64,000 nt of DNA from Carposina sasakii (GCA_014607495.2 CP053160.1:2852001-2916000); one strand, 5' to 3'; shown: positions 1 to 11,285, counted from the first letter of the stretch. Program-made: numbers and translations. The notes: generated from the sequence alone by a model not told the origin.

Positions 1-192
1 AAAAAAGGAAATGACGATATTTCTCAGGAAAAAAATTAAAGTCCCTCTGGCTTCATACTTACTACCTGTGTACCTAATTTAATATGATTGATTCAATCGT
101 TTTGTCGTGAAACCGCGACAAACATACAGAGTTACTTTCGCATTTGTTACTGTCCCTTCCACTATAACATATGATTCTTTCCTCCTACCCAG

Positions 193-3100
193 GTTAAGAG
201 AAGAACACACAACCCTAAACGAAATGCGACGCGACTACGAAGAGTCGACGGAACGTCTGGCGGCGTGCGAGTTGTCGCTGTGCTCCGCTAGAGGGCAGCT
301 AGAGGCGGCGCGACGAGCGCAGCACAGCTTGGAAGACCAGCTGTTATTGCTGGAGACTGAGGTGAGGTTTCCTCTGTAATAAATTAATATTCACATACTA
401 CATCTAGACCCACATTAAGATTTCTAAGGGTGTGGGTATAAGCTATGATATATGTATATTACACGTACCGGCCAATTGGTGTAATTGGTAGTGACCCAAC
501 CTGCGACGCCATTGGTCGGGTTAGGTTCGAATCCCGGTAAGTGCAAACATTAATATGATGAATATCAATGTTTGTTTCCGAGTCATGGATGCTTCTATAC
601 TTATCTATGTATTTATATACCATTGTTTAGTAGTCACGAAACAAGACCTTAGGGATCTTAATTGGGACTAAGTTAATGTGTTGTGAAGTGTGTAAATATT
701 TATTTATTTGTATTTATATCTACACTTCCATAGCTGCCCCCTAGAATGAAGTAGTGCTTAATGCTAACTTGAAAAACTTTGAACATGCCACTTTTTTGTA
801 CATGTGATGTCTAGTTTTCTTTAAAAGATTATCTTTTGTATTTTTTATTGACAATCATTTTTTTATTGTCCTTCTTGCTCTTCTATTTAAGTGTTTGGCC
901 TTGTATCTAACACAATTCTGTCAATGTCATGTCAGAGGAAAATGCACAAATATTTCACTTCCCCATCTCAAATTCATTTCTATTCTTTATTACACAGAAA
1001 AACATAAATGTCGAACAAACATTTGCTTTTATTTATTATAGCTGACCCGGCAAACGTTGTTTTGCCATGTAAAAGGGGTTGATCCTAGAGGGGTGAAAAT
1101 TCATGGTTGTATGTATTTTGTATGCTGTATCATAAAAAAATAAAAACAAAAAAAAAAAACATTTTTTTTTTTAAATTTAGGGTTGGACCACCCTTAACAT
1201 TTATGGGGATTGAAAAATAGATGTTGTCCGATTCTCCACCCTAACCGATATGCATGCTAAGATTTACGAAAATCGGTCGAGCCGTTTCGGAGGAGTTTAA
1301 CTTCTAACACCGTGACACGAGAATTTTATATATTAGATTTAATGTACAGAAATCGACGCTACAAGAGCTCCTATCAAAGTCAAAAGACGAGTGTCATCGC
1401 ATCAACGAGATGTACGCGTCCCGTCAGGCGGCCATCTTGGAAGAGAACGAGGCGATGAAGGCGGACCGAGCCGAGCTCAACATCCGGCTGCAGGACCAGG
1501 AGGAGTTTATGCAGCAGATTATTAAGGAAAAGGTATGTGTTCCATGTGACTATTCGCTTGGCGAAAGCTGTATGGAAAAGGTATTTACTTATGTTTTCTG
1601 ACTATCCACTTGGGGGAAGCTATTTTATCATTAGCAGAGTAAAGTTAAATAAAAGATTAAAATTTCTGCCGAAAAAGTTTCAGAATTTAGATTTGGAAAA
1701 GTGGAGCCCAGGTACTTATAGTATAGATAACTCGGATGTCCTGTCTGCGTTCATCCTACACTATGTCATTATATTACTATTTAAAAGAAAATAATGACAT
1801 TATCCCACTCCTGATTCTTTTATCATCCTCCTTCTGACATTATCCTACTTATTATAAAACTAGTGGACGGCCGCGACTCCGTCCGCGTGGATTACAGAAA
1901 AAAACAAAATGTCGAAATTATCCGGGATAAAAACTGCATCGAAATCGGTTCATCCGTTTCTGAGATTAGCGTGCACAAACGCACAGGCAAACCGACAAAC
2001 AGACAAAAATTCAAAAAATCATCGTTTTGGGTCCTATTGCGTTGATAAAGGTCTCCTATAATATTTTTTCTCATATATCTTCCATGTACAGACAGCGATT
2101 CGTTACATTTTTATTATATGTATAGATAGATATTAATAAGAAAATGAAAAAAAAATCACCTGAGTGAGATTATCCTACTTGTTATTCTATTCTAGGTGCT
2201 TCTAGAAATGGAATTAAAAGACATGCTGAACAAATCTAACCAGACACAGTTACGGATGGACCGCTCCATCGAAATCAGTTACACGGAGGACCAAATGCTG
2301 ACTGCTTTGGACAGTCTTAATGCTGACAGCCGGTTTTCTACAGGTATGTTCGGTTTACGCTAAGTTATGCAACCGATGTGTCTCGTACACGACACACGCA
2401 CGGTTATTACGTAACTTATAGTAGCAAAGCAGAAGCAATGCGACAGCGAAAGTAGCAACGTAGCAAAGTTGCATTGCTTTGGCTTTGCTATTGCAAATTT
2501 GGTACTAGGGTTGACGAAAGACATTATGCAATGGTGATTGACTGTTGTATAATGCAGGCAAAGTTATGCTGAAAATTTCCTGAGAATAAGTAGACATAGA
2601 TTTGCGACGTAAAACCCAGGTTATAAAAGTTCGACGTAAAATTTTCGTCAGATGACAGTCTTTTACTTTTATGATATTACAATAATACTATTTATGACTT
2701 CGACTAAAAATGCTTCACTGGAATGTTTCACGTAATTTCTTTACATATGTTTTTATATAACATTTTTGAAGGGAAACTCTTTGAGATCTTGTTTTTGTGC
2801 ATAGAATCTTTAAATACACGTTAACTTTAATATTACATGCTTTTGGCGTTAACATTTGCTTTACCATATTATATATACGCTGAATGTTTTAAAAGAATGC
2901 AAGCAAGAACTTTATTTAACGGTGACGTTATCTACCATATTCTCACTCTCATTATGCATTAGTTCTTTGCTCGCATTCCTCATAACTGCTTTATCTTCTC
3001 TAGAACACCATCTGCTAGACGAAGAGTCTTTCGCTAAAGCGCTTAAAGAGGACCAAGGGCGGGGCACTAATATATCGCTTTTCGACGAAATCCGCCTCAG

Positions 3101-5483
3101 CATCGGAAACGTATCCGCTTTCAACGTCACATGCGACGCTTTTAAAGATCTAGACACATCCGCGCAGACTATAGGAACACAAACCGATGAAGGGTTTAAC
3201 GAAAACGTAAACGTTTGTGTTAAACCACCTGAGTTATGCGCTATTGAAGTTTCCGATAGTGAAACGCAGACTAAAAACGATTTTGACGAAGTGAACGCCT
3301 TCTTAAATTGGATGACTGTTAATAAAGCCGCTAAAATTACTAAATCAGTTAGAAGCACACAAACTATTGAGAGCACAAATAATAATATAGATTGTGTGGA
3401 TAGTAAGAAACAAAGTAAGAATAAGCAAGTTACAGTTAACACTCAAACAGATTTGAAATGTGAGGAATGTGAACAGTTAGCTGTACTTAAAACCAAATTA
3501 GAAAACGATTTAACTCAGTCGAGTAATATTATTAACGATATGAAGTTAGACTTCAAGAAATATGAGGACGATTTGAATATTTTACAAAAGTTTGTTAATG
3601 ATGAACAATATAGAAACAATTTCCTCCAAACTATAGTAGATAGTCTAAAAGCGAAGATAGTTGTTTTGGAAGCAGCGTGTATTGAGCAGGGAGATAGGAT
3701 CTCGAGACTTTCTTGTGACACCTGTGCGGCGGAATGTCAGACTGAGTGTGGTAATTTTATAAGCTTGTTTTATGTAGTTAGAGACGGTCAGGTAAATAAT
3801 ACAATGCTGAGCTGGAATGTTCTTAAACTGTCCTTAATTTATTTTTCCTTTAACATAATCTTCCGCACTAAATAATGCTGAGGACCGGCTTTTCAATGGT
3901 CTGATAGCTTATCTAAAGGATAAAGTTTATGCTGTCTCTATCATGACCGAGTTTTGGAGAAAGACAGCATAAAATTTTTCCTTCACTGTCTGTTGGAAAA
4001 CTCGGCCCTAAGAATACAAAATTAATTGCATGATACAATTAGCGGCAATGCAAAACACATTGACTGTAAAGCGCGTGCGGTGTCCAGTGATCTATCCGTT
4101 GAATGTGCTATACATTGCGCGTTGATGAAGAATTTTGTCATTTAATTATTATTAAATACAAAATTATGACTCACTGTAAAAGTATGTACATATTTATGTA
4201 GTGGGATTGGTAATAGTGATGTAGATATATATTCAGACTAGGTGTTGGTATTGTAGTAAAGTAAAATTAAGTTAGTTATGCATGTTGCTTGCCTTTAGTA
4301 ATGCAATAAGTTAACATTTTTAGTAAAGTAGAATTGCGCAAATGGTATGGATTCGGACAAGGTTTTGTTATGTCAAAACCAACATTAGGTTTGACAGACC
4401 ATATACTTTGACAAGACAGTAGATACATTGTAATAGCTGTAGTTAGAGTAAAGTAATAGAGTAACCCCGGTATGATAATAGCTAATAGTATGTAGTAATA
4501 GTTAATAACGTTTCAGAGCAACAATCCGTGTCGACACAAGCCGAGGCGCCTTGCGCGGAGTGCGTCAAGCGAAACCCACAGAGAGGTCTTCGGAGATATC
4601 TATGGTGGGTACCTCTTTTTTTTAAAATATGTTATACTAGTGGACTGCAGAAAAAAAAAACAAAATTTCGAAATTATCCAGGATAGCAACATTTTCCCGG
4701 GATAAAATGTAGTTTCATTCAATTCACGTGAAAGCGAGACAGACAGAGTTACTTTCGAATTTATGTAGTCAGTATTAATTAGCGACCGCCCGTGACGTGT
4801 ACTGAAACTACACGATTGCCAAAGTTTCATCTAAAATCTGTTTGTTAGTTTTTGCGTAATATACTAACAAATATCCAGAGCGAGATAGCGATAGGAATAG
4901 ATATTGAGTATACTCTGAGAGAGGCACCTATATTTAAGAAGATCAGTTCAAAATTCAAATATTGGTTTGACAGCTTTAAAAAATGGAAAACCAATATTTA
5001 GTCTCTATACAAATTGTTCCACTTAAGGGGAAAAATGACTTTACGTAACTCCATTTTTGTGAAATATTCTAAGTTACGCGCAGAGCATTTTGAATTTAAA
5101 AAAAACTTAGATGATTTCTTGTCTGTTTATATTCACTTGGCCAATAGCGTTCCAGCATTCGTTATTTAGAGATAATAACTTTAAATTTACCTTTAGACCT
5201 TATAGAACAGTATTGTCGAACCCCCCCACCCCTATACTAGACTATAAAAAAACTGACTAAACTAAAACCCGGCAGTCTATAAAATTCCAGGGAGGGAATA
5301 CGCGGCGTGTTCCAAGTACTAGCAGTGGCGTGTTTCATCGGAGCCCTATGCACGTTATACGCAGTGACTCGCCGGCCGCGCGCCTGCCGCGAATCCGCCG
5401 CCGTGCCTTGGCGCTGGTTTAACTGGCAAGAGGTCATGGATCTACTGCTGAGGATAGAGTATGTTGCTGATGTGCCTATGTGA
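193..5483 (+). CDS. Coiled-coil, C-terminally membrane-anchored protein with TQT motifs (partial; 3' six exons)
   Basis: Six exons join in frame: 193-361, 1350-1532, 2196-2343, 3004-3750, 4517-4604 and 5291-5483 (stop TGA 5481-5483). All have AG acceptors and GT donors. The 5' part lies left of the window. The first three exons encode charged heptad-like coiled coil. Exon 3004-3750 is acidic and Ser/Thr/Asn-rich with repeated TQT motifs (IGTQTDE, SETQTK, RSTQTIE, VNTQTDL, ECQTEC), then more coiled coil. The last exon has one hydrophobic span (FQVLAVACFIGALCTLYAV) after basic RRYLW, then about 38 residues ending LLRIEYVADVPM. This is tail-anchor topology. TQT resembles the dynein light chain LC8 anchor motif (family knowledge), so a dynein-linked membrane adaptor is possible (inference). 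The family is not identified: a KASH-type or golgin-type protein are both possible, but the canonical KASH end PPPX is absent. Confidence 0.72.
466..700 (+). repeat. tRNA-derived SINE with AT-rich tail
   Basis: It has a tRNA-like head with a B-box match ggttcgaatcc (about 526-536) and an A-box-like segment near 477-491. A unique body and an AT-rich tail ending near 700 follow. It lies in an intron of the coiled-coil gene. The anticodon arm is not convincing, so this is not a functional tRNA. Confidence 0.6.
1040..1345 (+). repeat. Dispersed retroposon ending beside a splice acceptor
   Basis: This is the widespread arthropod repeat that starts gctgacccggcaaacgtt and carries cggtcgagccgtttcggag. 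It ends in acacgagaattttatatatt. The end falls a few bases before the acceptor of the exon at 1350. Confidence 0.6.
1858..2127 (+). repeat. Lepidopteran retroposon, gactccgtccgcgtgg family, copy 1
   Basis: It starts at actagtggacggccgcgac and contains atcggttcatccgtttctga. It ends near tatatgtatag. Related copies or fragments lie at 4633-4720, 14408-14460, 21195-21578, 25793-25883, 27395-27588 and 42540-42870. Copy 1 lacks an internal segment (the cccgggataaaaagtagcc part) that the 42540 copy keeps. Confidence 0.7.
2128..2165 (-). repeat. 3' tail of tRNA-derived SINE (family of 23288-23394)
   Basis: The reverse complement reads ctcactcaggtga, then a T-rich tract and cattttcttattaatat. This is the same tail as the full copy at 23288-23394. 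It lies about 30 bases upstream of the exon at 2196. Confidence 0.5.
3883..4012. mobile_element. MITE family A, copy 1
   Basis: Foldback element with ends ggaccggcttttcaa and ttggaaaactcggccc. The central inverted repeat is tttatgctgtct / agacagcataaa. It lies in an intron of the coiled-coil gene. Related copies are at 8462-8607, 24675-24811 and 26796-26912. Confidence 0.7.
4633..4800 (+). repeat. Truncated retroposon fragment, gactccgtccgcgtgg family
   Basis: Contains actagtggactgcag, then aaaaacaaaatttcgaaat and cccgggataaaatgtag. These match the family body but the 3' half is missing. Confidence 0.5.
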
Positions 5484-5517
5484 GGAGTCTGTTGTTGTCT
5501 ATGGTTATGCCTACTGC

Positions 5518-5718
5518 ATAAGTGCTAATGTCCTACTAATTGCGTGGATACACCATGAGACTTTCCGGTTGCATTATTGTAATGTACTACATTACTAATA
5601 TACTGTAATGTACGTACAGTAATGCAATCTAAAGGTCAAGGACTGGAACTGACCTACCGGAAAGTCTCATGGTGCATCGACGCAGTTAGCACTCTATGAC
5701 ATCTTATTCCTCTATGAC
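5518..5718. mobile_element. MITE family B, truncated, in the 3' flank/UTR of the coiled-coil gene
   Basis: Inverted arms accatgagactttccggt (about 5551-5568) and accggaaagtctcatggt (about 5657-5674). The same outer sequence as the full element at 21975-22243 follows (gcactctatgacatctta). It begins 35 bases after the stop codon. Confidence 0.7.
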
Positions 5719-5912
5719 AGAGGTTTGCAAACTTATTTCGTCTAACACCCACTTTGAAAATCAGTAGCGCCCCCCATTTCTATTTCCTTAAAAATGTCAA
5801 TAGCATATTAGTTGGGCTATTTTTTTCTGGGGCCTTAACTGCCCCTCTCTAGGCCTCCAACGCCTACGAGGGGGCGTTATCGCCTACTTTGGGAAAGACT
5901 GCTCTATGACGT
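5700..5912. mobile_element. Possible hAT-type MITE remnant
   Basis: The ends cagaggtttgcaaact and ctttgggaaagactg are imperfect inverted repeats of CAG...CTG style. No clear target duplication was found, so this is tentative. Confidence 0.3.
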
Positions 5913-6100
5913 GGCTGTAGATGTCATTTGCAATTCTGCAGATCTGGGGCGTCAACGTAACATTTCTCGAATTTATACAAGTTTATCACCCAAGGTTTGC
6001 TTCAGTTGGAAGCCTTCATTTTAGTCAAGTCACGTGATCAACTTGCAATTGCTATTAATGCGAGTGTTGCGACAACAAACGTCGATGCCAAACGATGTTA

Positions 6101-6258
6101 CAATATGGTCGATTCCGGCAGTCACACTTAAATCTAAACGTAAAATTAGTCCTACCTGTCCCTTTCTCCCTCGGCCATTTATGTTAAGAACGGAGAGAGA
6201 TAGACCCGACTAAGATTAGGTTTAGGTTTAAGTGTGACTGCCAGAATCGACCCTATTG
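6101..6258. mobile_element. Foldback MITE, about 158 bp
   Basis: Inverted arms ggtcgattccggcagtcaca and tgtgactgccagaatcgacc pair almost along their length and extend inward (cttaaatctaaac / gtttaggtttaag). Confidence 0.75.
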
Positions 6259-6828
6259 TCTCCCGTTTTACAAACACAGCAGTGTGTATTATATATTTAT
6301 GTATATGATTGTCTTTGGAGATTTTTATTGGTTTTAAGATATCAATTTAAATTAAACATACCATTGTATATTAGTCAGTAGATCTGAATTATTATATTTA
6401 AGGCCATAACAGTTAATTGCATAATGAAGGTAAATTTTGCAAAATTTAAACAAATAGTCATAGTTCAATATATGCCACTTTTATTATTTAGTAATATTAG
6501 ATAGGATAACAAAAAAATATCAGAATACAATAATTGATTTATGATAACTTTTTTTGCGCAAAATCGAAAATCGATCTTTATGTAACTAAAACTTCGATTA
6601 AACTATAAGAATCCTCTTATTTAATTTGTTTTTAAATAATTAACATTGACATGTTTTGGTCTTAAAGGAATTATTTTGTAGTTTATTTTAATTGTATTCT
6701 ATTTGCATGATTTTAATTTGTTGATTTTCTTACTAAACATTTTATTTGTGACGATAATGACGTTACATGATTTTACTAACTTTATTTCTATTAATATAAT
6801 TATAAACAAAAAATTTCATGCACTTACA

Positions 6829-6942
6829 TACAATCCGCGAGGCGTAAGCTGAGCTTTGCACTTGTGTGAGTGTACATAGATAGTGTCATTTGCTTGTACA
6901 TTCACACAAATGCAAAGCTCAGCTTACACCTCGCGGACTGTA
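6829..6942. mobile_element. Foldback MITE, about 114 bp
   Basis: Arms acaatccgcgaggcgtaagc and gcttacacctcgcggactgt pair with few mismatches. The pairing extends through tgagctttgca / tgcaaagctca. Confidence 0.78.
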
Positions 6943-7009
6943 CCTATGGTTATATATTAATTTTACTAAAATATTTCATTTAATTAATTCTTGTGCATGC
7001 TCTCATCTC

Positions 7010-7090
7010 AGGCGATAAGCTAGCAACTTGTCACTGATCATTTACATCTGACCCCTCTATACTAAACGTGCCTGTGGGATCTTCATGATG
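7010..7090 (+). repeat. Short dispersed repeat (gataagctagcaacttgtca family)
   Basis: Contains gataagctagcaacttgtca followed by ctgatcattta. Similar segments occur at 23480-23530 and 26950-27010. Its type is unknown. Confidence 0.45.
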
Positions 7091-7632
7091 ACCCTACATT
7101 TCTGGCTACACCATTTAGGGAACACAGCAGATTCCATATGTATGGATGTTATTAATTCAATTTCGATCTTATAAACATTGACCTAGTAGGGTAATTTTCC
7201 TAAAATTGAAAGGACAAATAAGGAAAACATTAAATTAGATCTTAAATATCTCGCGTGAACTTGGTTGTGATGTCTACCATACCAATAAATGTAATAGAAA
7301 ATAATAAAGTAGAATATTTGTATAAGCTTACTAATTTACCGTTAATTGATCTGATAAGGATATATACTGATTGATAAATCACCTACAAAACTTATTGTAA
7401 AACAAAATTGGTTTTAAATCTCTTCGAATCTGTTTAGAAATGGCTTTTTTTCATATACAGGTTTAACACAAGATTAAGGCGAAATGCTATCAAAATAGCT
7501 CACTGTATTTGTGTGACATTTTCAACCCAAACATTAAAATTAGTTGTGTCAGTCTCTCTCCATTATTAATGTAGAAAGGGACAGGTAGAACAAATTTTTA
7601 GTTTATGATTAGTTTCGACCACATTGTAGTCA

Positions 7633-7760
7633 TAATGTTACGCCCAAAAGGAGTTGGGCAGAAGTGTGCAAATTGCACTATTTCACCAGTTATGCCTATT
7701 AAATCTGAAGGGGTAGGTAAGGTTCACCTGCCGGCGCGTTTGTGGCACAAATACATATTT
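7633..7760 (+). repeat. Dispersed repeat family E, copy 1
   Basis: Shares tgtgcaaatt...caccagttatgcctattaa and a terminal gtggcacaaata block with copies at 22829-22985 (+) and 26380-26510 (-). It is probably an old retroposon. Confidence 0.5.
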
Positions 7761-7904
7761 TGTGTATGTTATCGAAATTGATTTTATATTCTATGCAATA
7801 TAAAATAAGTTTGTCTGTGCTTATTGTGCTTAAATACTTAGAAAGACCATTAATTCCGTCGTAAACTCATATGTGACCAATATTTCACATATAGTTCATA
7901 AAAT

Positions 7905-7955
7905 ATTAATAAGAAAATGAAAAAATTCCTCACTCGAGTGAGATTTCCTATAGTT
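7905..7955 (-). repeat. 3' tail of tRNA-derived SINE
   Basis: The reverse complement has ctcactcgagtgag, then a T-rich tract and cattttcttattaata, as in the full copy at 23288-23394. Confidence 0.5.
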
Positions 7956-8461
7956 CCTCAAAAAATCTTCCAAAATATGTTATTCCCACAACACATAATT
8001 CGAAGTAATTATTTGCGCATTTTCAAAATAATTCTGTGATAATTCAGTGCCAGCATAGTTTATTTAGATATTAGTTCGACATAAGCAGCTACTTTTGGAT
8101 TGTACGTTTTTACCCATTTTTTGTGAAATAACAAAATTTACCAAATACTTGCTTAATTAATATTATTATTAAGTTAATTATACGTCATTCTACTGTATGT
8201 AATTTTACAAAACAAGAATACTATAGCCTAGAGACAGTCTAGCTAGCTAGTCCAAACTCCAAAATTTTTATTACCTACTTATTATGAATCTTCCAGAAAC
8301 TTTTGATAAAGATATTTGCTAATTAAGAATTACTTAATTGTAAATTCATAATCACATTATTTATATGAAAGCATTGGATAATTTAAAAGCCCCAATATAA
8401 GTAATAACCCCTATTATTAACTAAAAATTTGTTTCGTTATAGTATTCTTGACTTATTTTAA

Positions 8462-8607
8462 GAGCGGATTTTACAATAGGCAAATAGTTCCAACTTCTAA
8501 CTAATGAATTTTGATGCTGTCTTTCTCTAAAACTTGAAAAAGATAGAGACAGCATCAACTTTTTTCTTTAAATAGACCTATCTGACCATTGGAAAAATCG
8601 GCCCTTA
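8462..8607. mobile_element. MITE family A, copy 2
   Basis: The ends are gagcggattttacaa and ttggaaaaatcggccc. The central inverted repeat is gatgctgtctttctct / agagacagcatc. Confidence 0.7.
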
Positions 8608-8647
8608 GTCATATGTCCAAAAAGTATTTTTTGGCAACATTTATCAA

Positions 8648-8738
8648 ATCCTCAATACTGATTGGCTAATCTCTGTTTTTGACAACTAACGTGCTCAGCC
8701 TATCAGTATTGAGGATCATTTAAACAAAACCTAAGCTG
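8648..8738. repeat. Inverted repeat, about 20 bp arms
   Basis: aaatcctcaatactgattgg and cctatcagtattgaggat pair around a loop of about 45 bases. It is probably a small MITE and sits directly after a family A MITE. Confidence 0.55.
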
Positions 8739-9435
8739 GAGACCCGGCTTTAGACATTGTTTTAGTAAATTAGGAAGGGAATAATATAAGAGTTTGTACC
8801 AAATTTTGTAAAATGCAAGTAAGTATATGCAAAATAGGTAATTTTACATTATAGAGAAAATTATAGCATTTATATTTCGCATGGTTTAAATTAAGATAAG
8901 GTGAGATTAAAAGTGTAATTTTGGTAATTTGTAATATCAATGCAACATTAATTCTAGTAAAATTTCATATTCTGTTGAGATCACTTTTGGATTCCAAGGA
9001 GCAGATTACAGGAAAATATTGTAAAAATCATCATTAACTTGTAACAATTTCATACAATAGTACAGTACTTGTACACACTTTTTTGAAATAGTACAATGAT
9101 ACAAATGAAGTACCTATATAATCTATTATTTATTACACTTATCTACACAAGTTGATAATATTCCACTATATAAAGCATCATCACCATAATTTTGATTGAT
9201 TGATCTATAGAACTACTGAAGTGTATTGCATGATTATCCAACTCCACGCAAGAAATATGGCCTAATTTAAATATTCAAATAATTGTCGGGTGATCGAAGG
9301 ACACTGCTGTTCGTTTCCAGGGGAATTAGCATAACTTCGATTCGTAGCGAAACGATATCGATATTCGTTATTGTGACTTCCCTTAGACTGTACCATGTGA
9401 ATGGCTAATCATATCCAGCATCGGTATTGGTACAG

Positions 9436-9630
9436 CATGGGTATCATACGAGGCGATTAAGGGTTTCCCGCAGCAGCGCCTCCCGTGTTGACAACATAGT
9501 CCAAAATACAACATAGAATACACAGCGTGGTGACTATGGGTCACACAAATACCCCCCATGGCAGTCTTGTGGCGTGCCCTGGGGGAGGCCTACGTCCAGC
9601 AGTGGACTGCAATAGGCTGATGATGATGAT
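9436..9630 (+). mobile_element. RTE-type LINE 3' end
   Basis: Contains tacgaggcgattaagggttt, gcgcctcccgtgttgacaac and the terminal gtccagcagtggactgcaat, then gatgatgatgat. It is the same fragment as 25887-26125 in the opposite orientation. Confidence 0.75.
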
Positions 9631-10019
9631 ACAGCATTATTCTATTCTTATCCAACATTTTTGACACTTGTAAATTGCTTATCTAAGCTCTATAGTGGAA
9701 TATACATATGCCAAGAAGTGTAATTTATCAGTGCTCAGCTCATACACGACGAAAATATATTTTAGACAATATCCTGGAATACCAGGCAACGATATCTGTC
9801 TCATCCTAGCTTTAAATTTTAATTTCACTGTATTTTTTTTCTACGAATTTAGATTTAATAATTTTCATTTAGATTTTTAAGTTATGCGTGTTATTTTAGA
9901 TTACATTATTATTTAAAATGTTTATTGTAGTCAAAATGCATTTATCCAAAAATATTCTATTCAAATAAAACAATAAAATTGTAATTAGTTATTTTATTTT
10001 TAGTAGTAGGTAAGAATAT

Positions 10020-10120
10020 TCCTGCCTATCCTAACTTACGGCGCACAAACTTGGTCACTAACCGAACATCAGAAGTCCAGGCTCAAGGTGTCAGAGAGCA
10101 ATGGAACGCAGTATCCTGGG
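10020..10120 (+). pseudogene. LINE reverse-transcriptase C-terminal fragment, left part
   Basis: Reads LTYGAQTWSLTEHQKSRLK in frame, the sequence that typically follows the RT domain of RTE-like LINEs. It is interrupted after agtatcctggg and continues at 11052. Confidence 0.7.
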
Positions 10121-11051
10121 GATTTCGACGGGAAAAGCTGGGAAGAACCGGGTGTAATTTTCTTGTGAAAATCTAAATTTATTTCTAGATAGCTTTCATG
10201 TGTCCTTAAAGTGATGTTTTCTGGTAGATAAGTTATATTTTGTTCACTTGTAATGTGAATCTAGTGCGTGTGCATGGTTTTATATGCAGGTAACCTGAGT
10301 AAAAATTTAGTACGAACTCTTCATGGACTCATGTATGTTGTGACTGCAATTATTTTTGGTTTTGACTAATTTTACATTCATTCTTGAGGATTTTCCCGAC
10401 GTTTCCATTTATCATCCATCATAAATTCAGAAATCATTTACTAAAGACAATAGCTGTATGGGCATAGTTCCCAGTGGCGTAGATACCTAGGGGCTAGGCG
10501 GAGCAGTGCCCCGGGGCCCTCAAGCTCCGGGGGCCCTCGAATCCTTACCGTTAAAATTTCGGGTAGAGCTTGAATTAAAAAAAAAAAATAGACAACTTAC
10601 TTGAGTTATGTGGTAAATATCAGAAAAAATTTCGCGCCCGCTCCGCTCGCGCATCTATTATATTACTAAGCAGTCTTTCAGTTTTCAATAATTATGGGGC
10701 TCGTAAACTCCAAAAATTCTTAGTAATGTCTACCCGATTGTAACCTATCATGTTTTAGCAATGGTCAGAAATTCTCGGTAGAGCTTAAATTTTCAAGAAG
10801 GTAATAGATAAGTTACGTGGTAAATACGAGAACAAACGCTCGCTACGCTCGCGCATCTATTATAATATCTAAGCAGTCTTTCAATTATGGGGCTCGTAAA
10901 CTTCAAAAATTGTTGGAAATGTCTAGTCATGTGCAATAAGGAGTCAACAAAAATTCCTCAAAATAGAATTAGTTGAGATAGGGCCCCTAGTCACCTAGCT
11001 ACGCCACTGATAGTTCCCTTTGCCTTTCCTTCGGGATAAACTAAAAAAAGG
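10121..11051 (+). mobile_element. Retroposon family C, full copy with 11-bp target duplication
   Basis: It begins near gggaaaagctgg and contains gtgcatggttttat. It ends ttcgggataaactaaaaaaa. The target duplication agtatcctggg is at 10110-10120 and 11052-11062. A hAT-like MITE sits inside it (10472-11009). Other copies are at 50950-51238 and 51276-51676. Confidence 0.75.
10472..11009. mobile_element. hAT-like nonautonomous element, 538 bp
   Basis: Terminal inverted repeats cagtggcgtag / ctacgccactg. It has a perfect 8-bp target duplication atagttcc at 10464-10471 and 11010-11017, as expected of hAT transposons. Inside, a block of about 165 bp is tandemly duplicated (10605-10720 and 10815-10925). 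Each copy contains cgctcgcgcatctattat and gcagtctttca. Confidence 0.85.
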
Positions 11052-11285
11052 AGTATCCTGGGAGTAAAACGCACAGACAAGGGACAGACCGTATTAGGAA
11101 CACCATACTGCGCTCCAAAACTGGTGTCGCTAACATTGGCGTGCAGACCGCAAGACTGAAGTGGAACTGGGCCGGACACGTAGTACCTATGTCGAATGCA
11201 CCCAGACAGATGGGCAAAGATAGCCACTGATTGGGTGCCTACAGACGGAAACCGGCGTAGGGGAAGATTCGCGACCAACTTCCTT
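11052..11285 (+). pseudogene. LINE reverse-transcriptase C-terminal fragment, right part
   Basis: Continues from 10120: SILGVKRTDKGQ, then after small frame breaks CRMHPDRWAKIATDW and GNRRRGR. These are typical of the tail of RTE-like LINE proteins. Stops and frameshifts show it is dead. Confidence 0.7.

Noticed and set aside
2912..3442. 176-residue open frame on the minus strand
   Set aside because: Antisense shadow of the coding exon 3004-3750; composition is hydrophobic noise with no splice or motif support.
10991..11278. 95-residue minus-strand ORF
   Set aside because: Antisense of the LINE remnant at 11052-11285.
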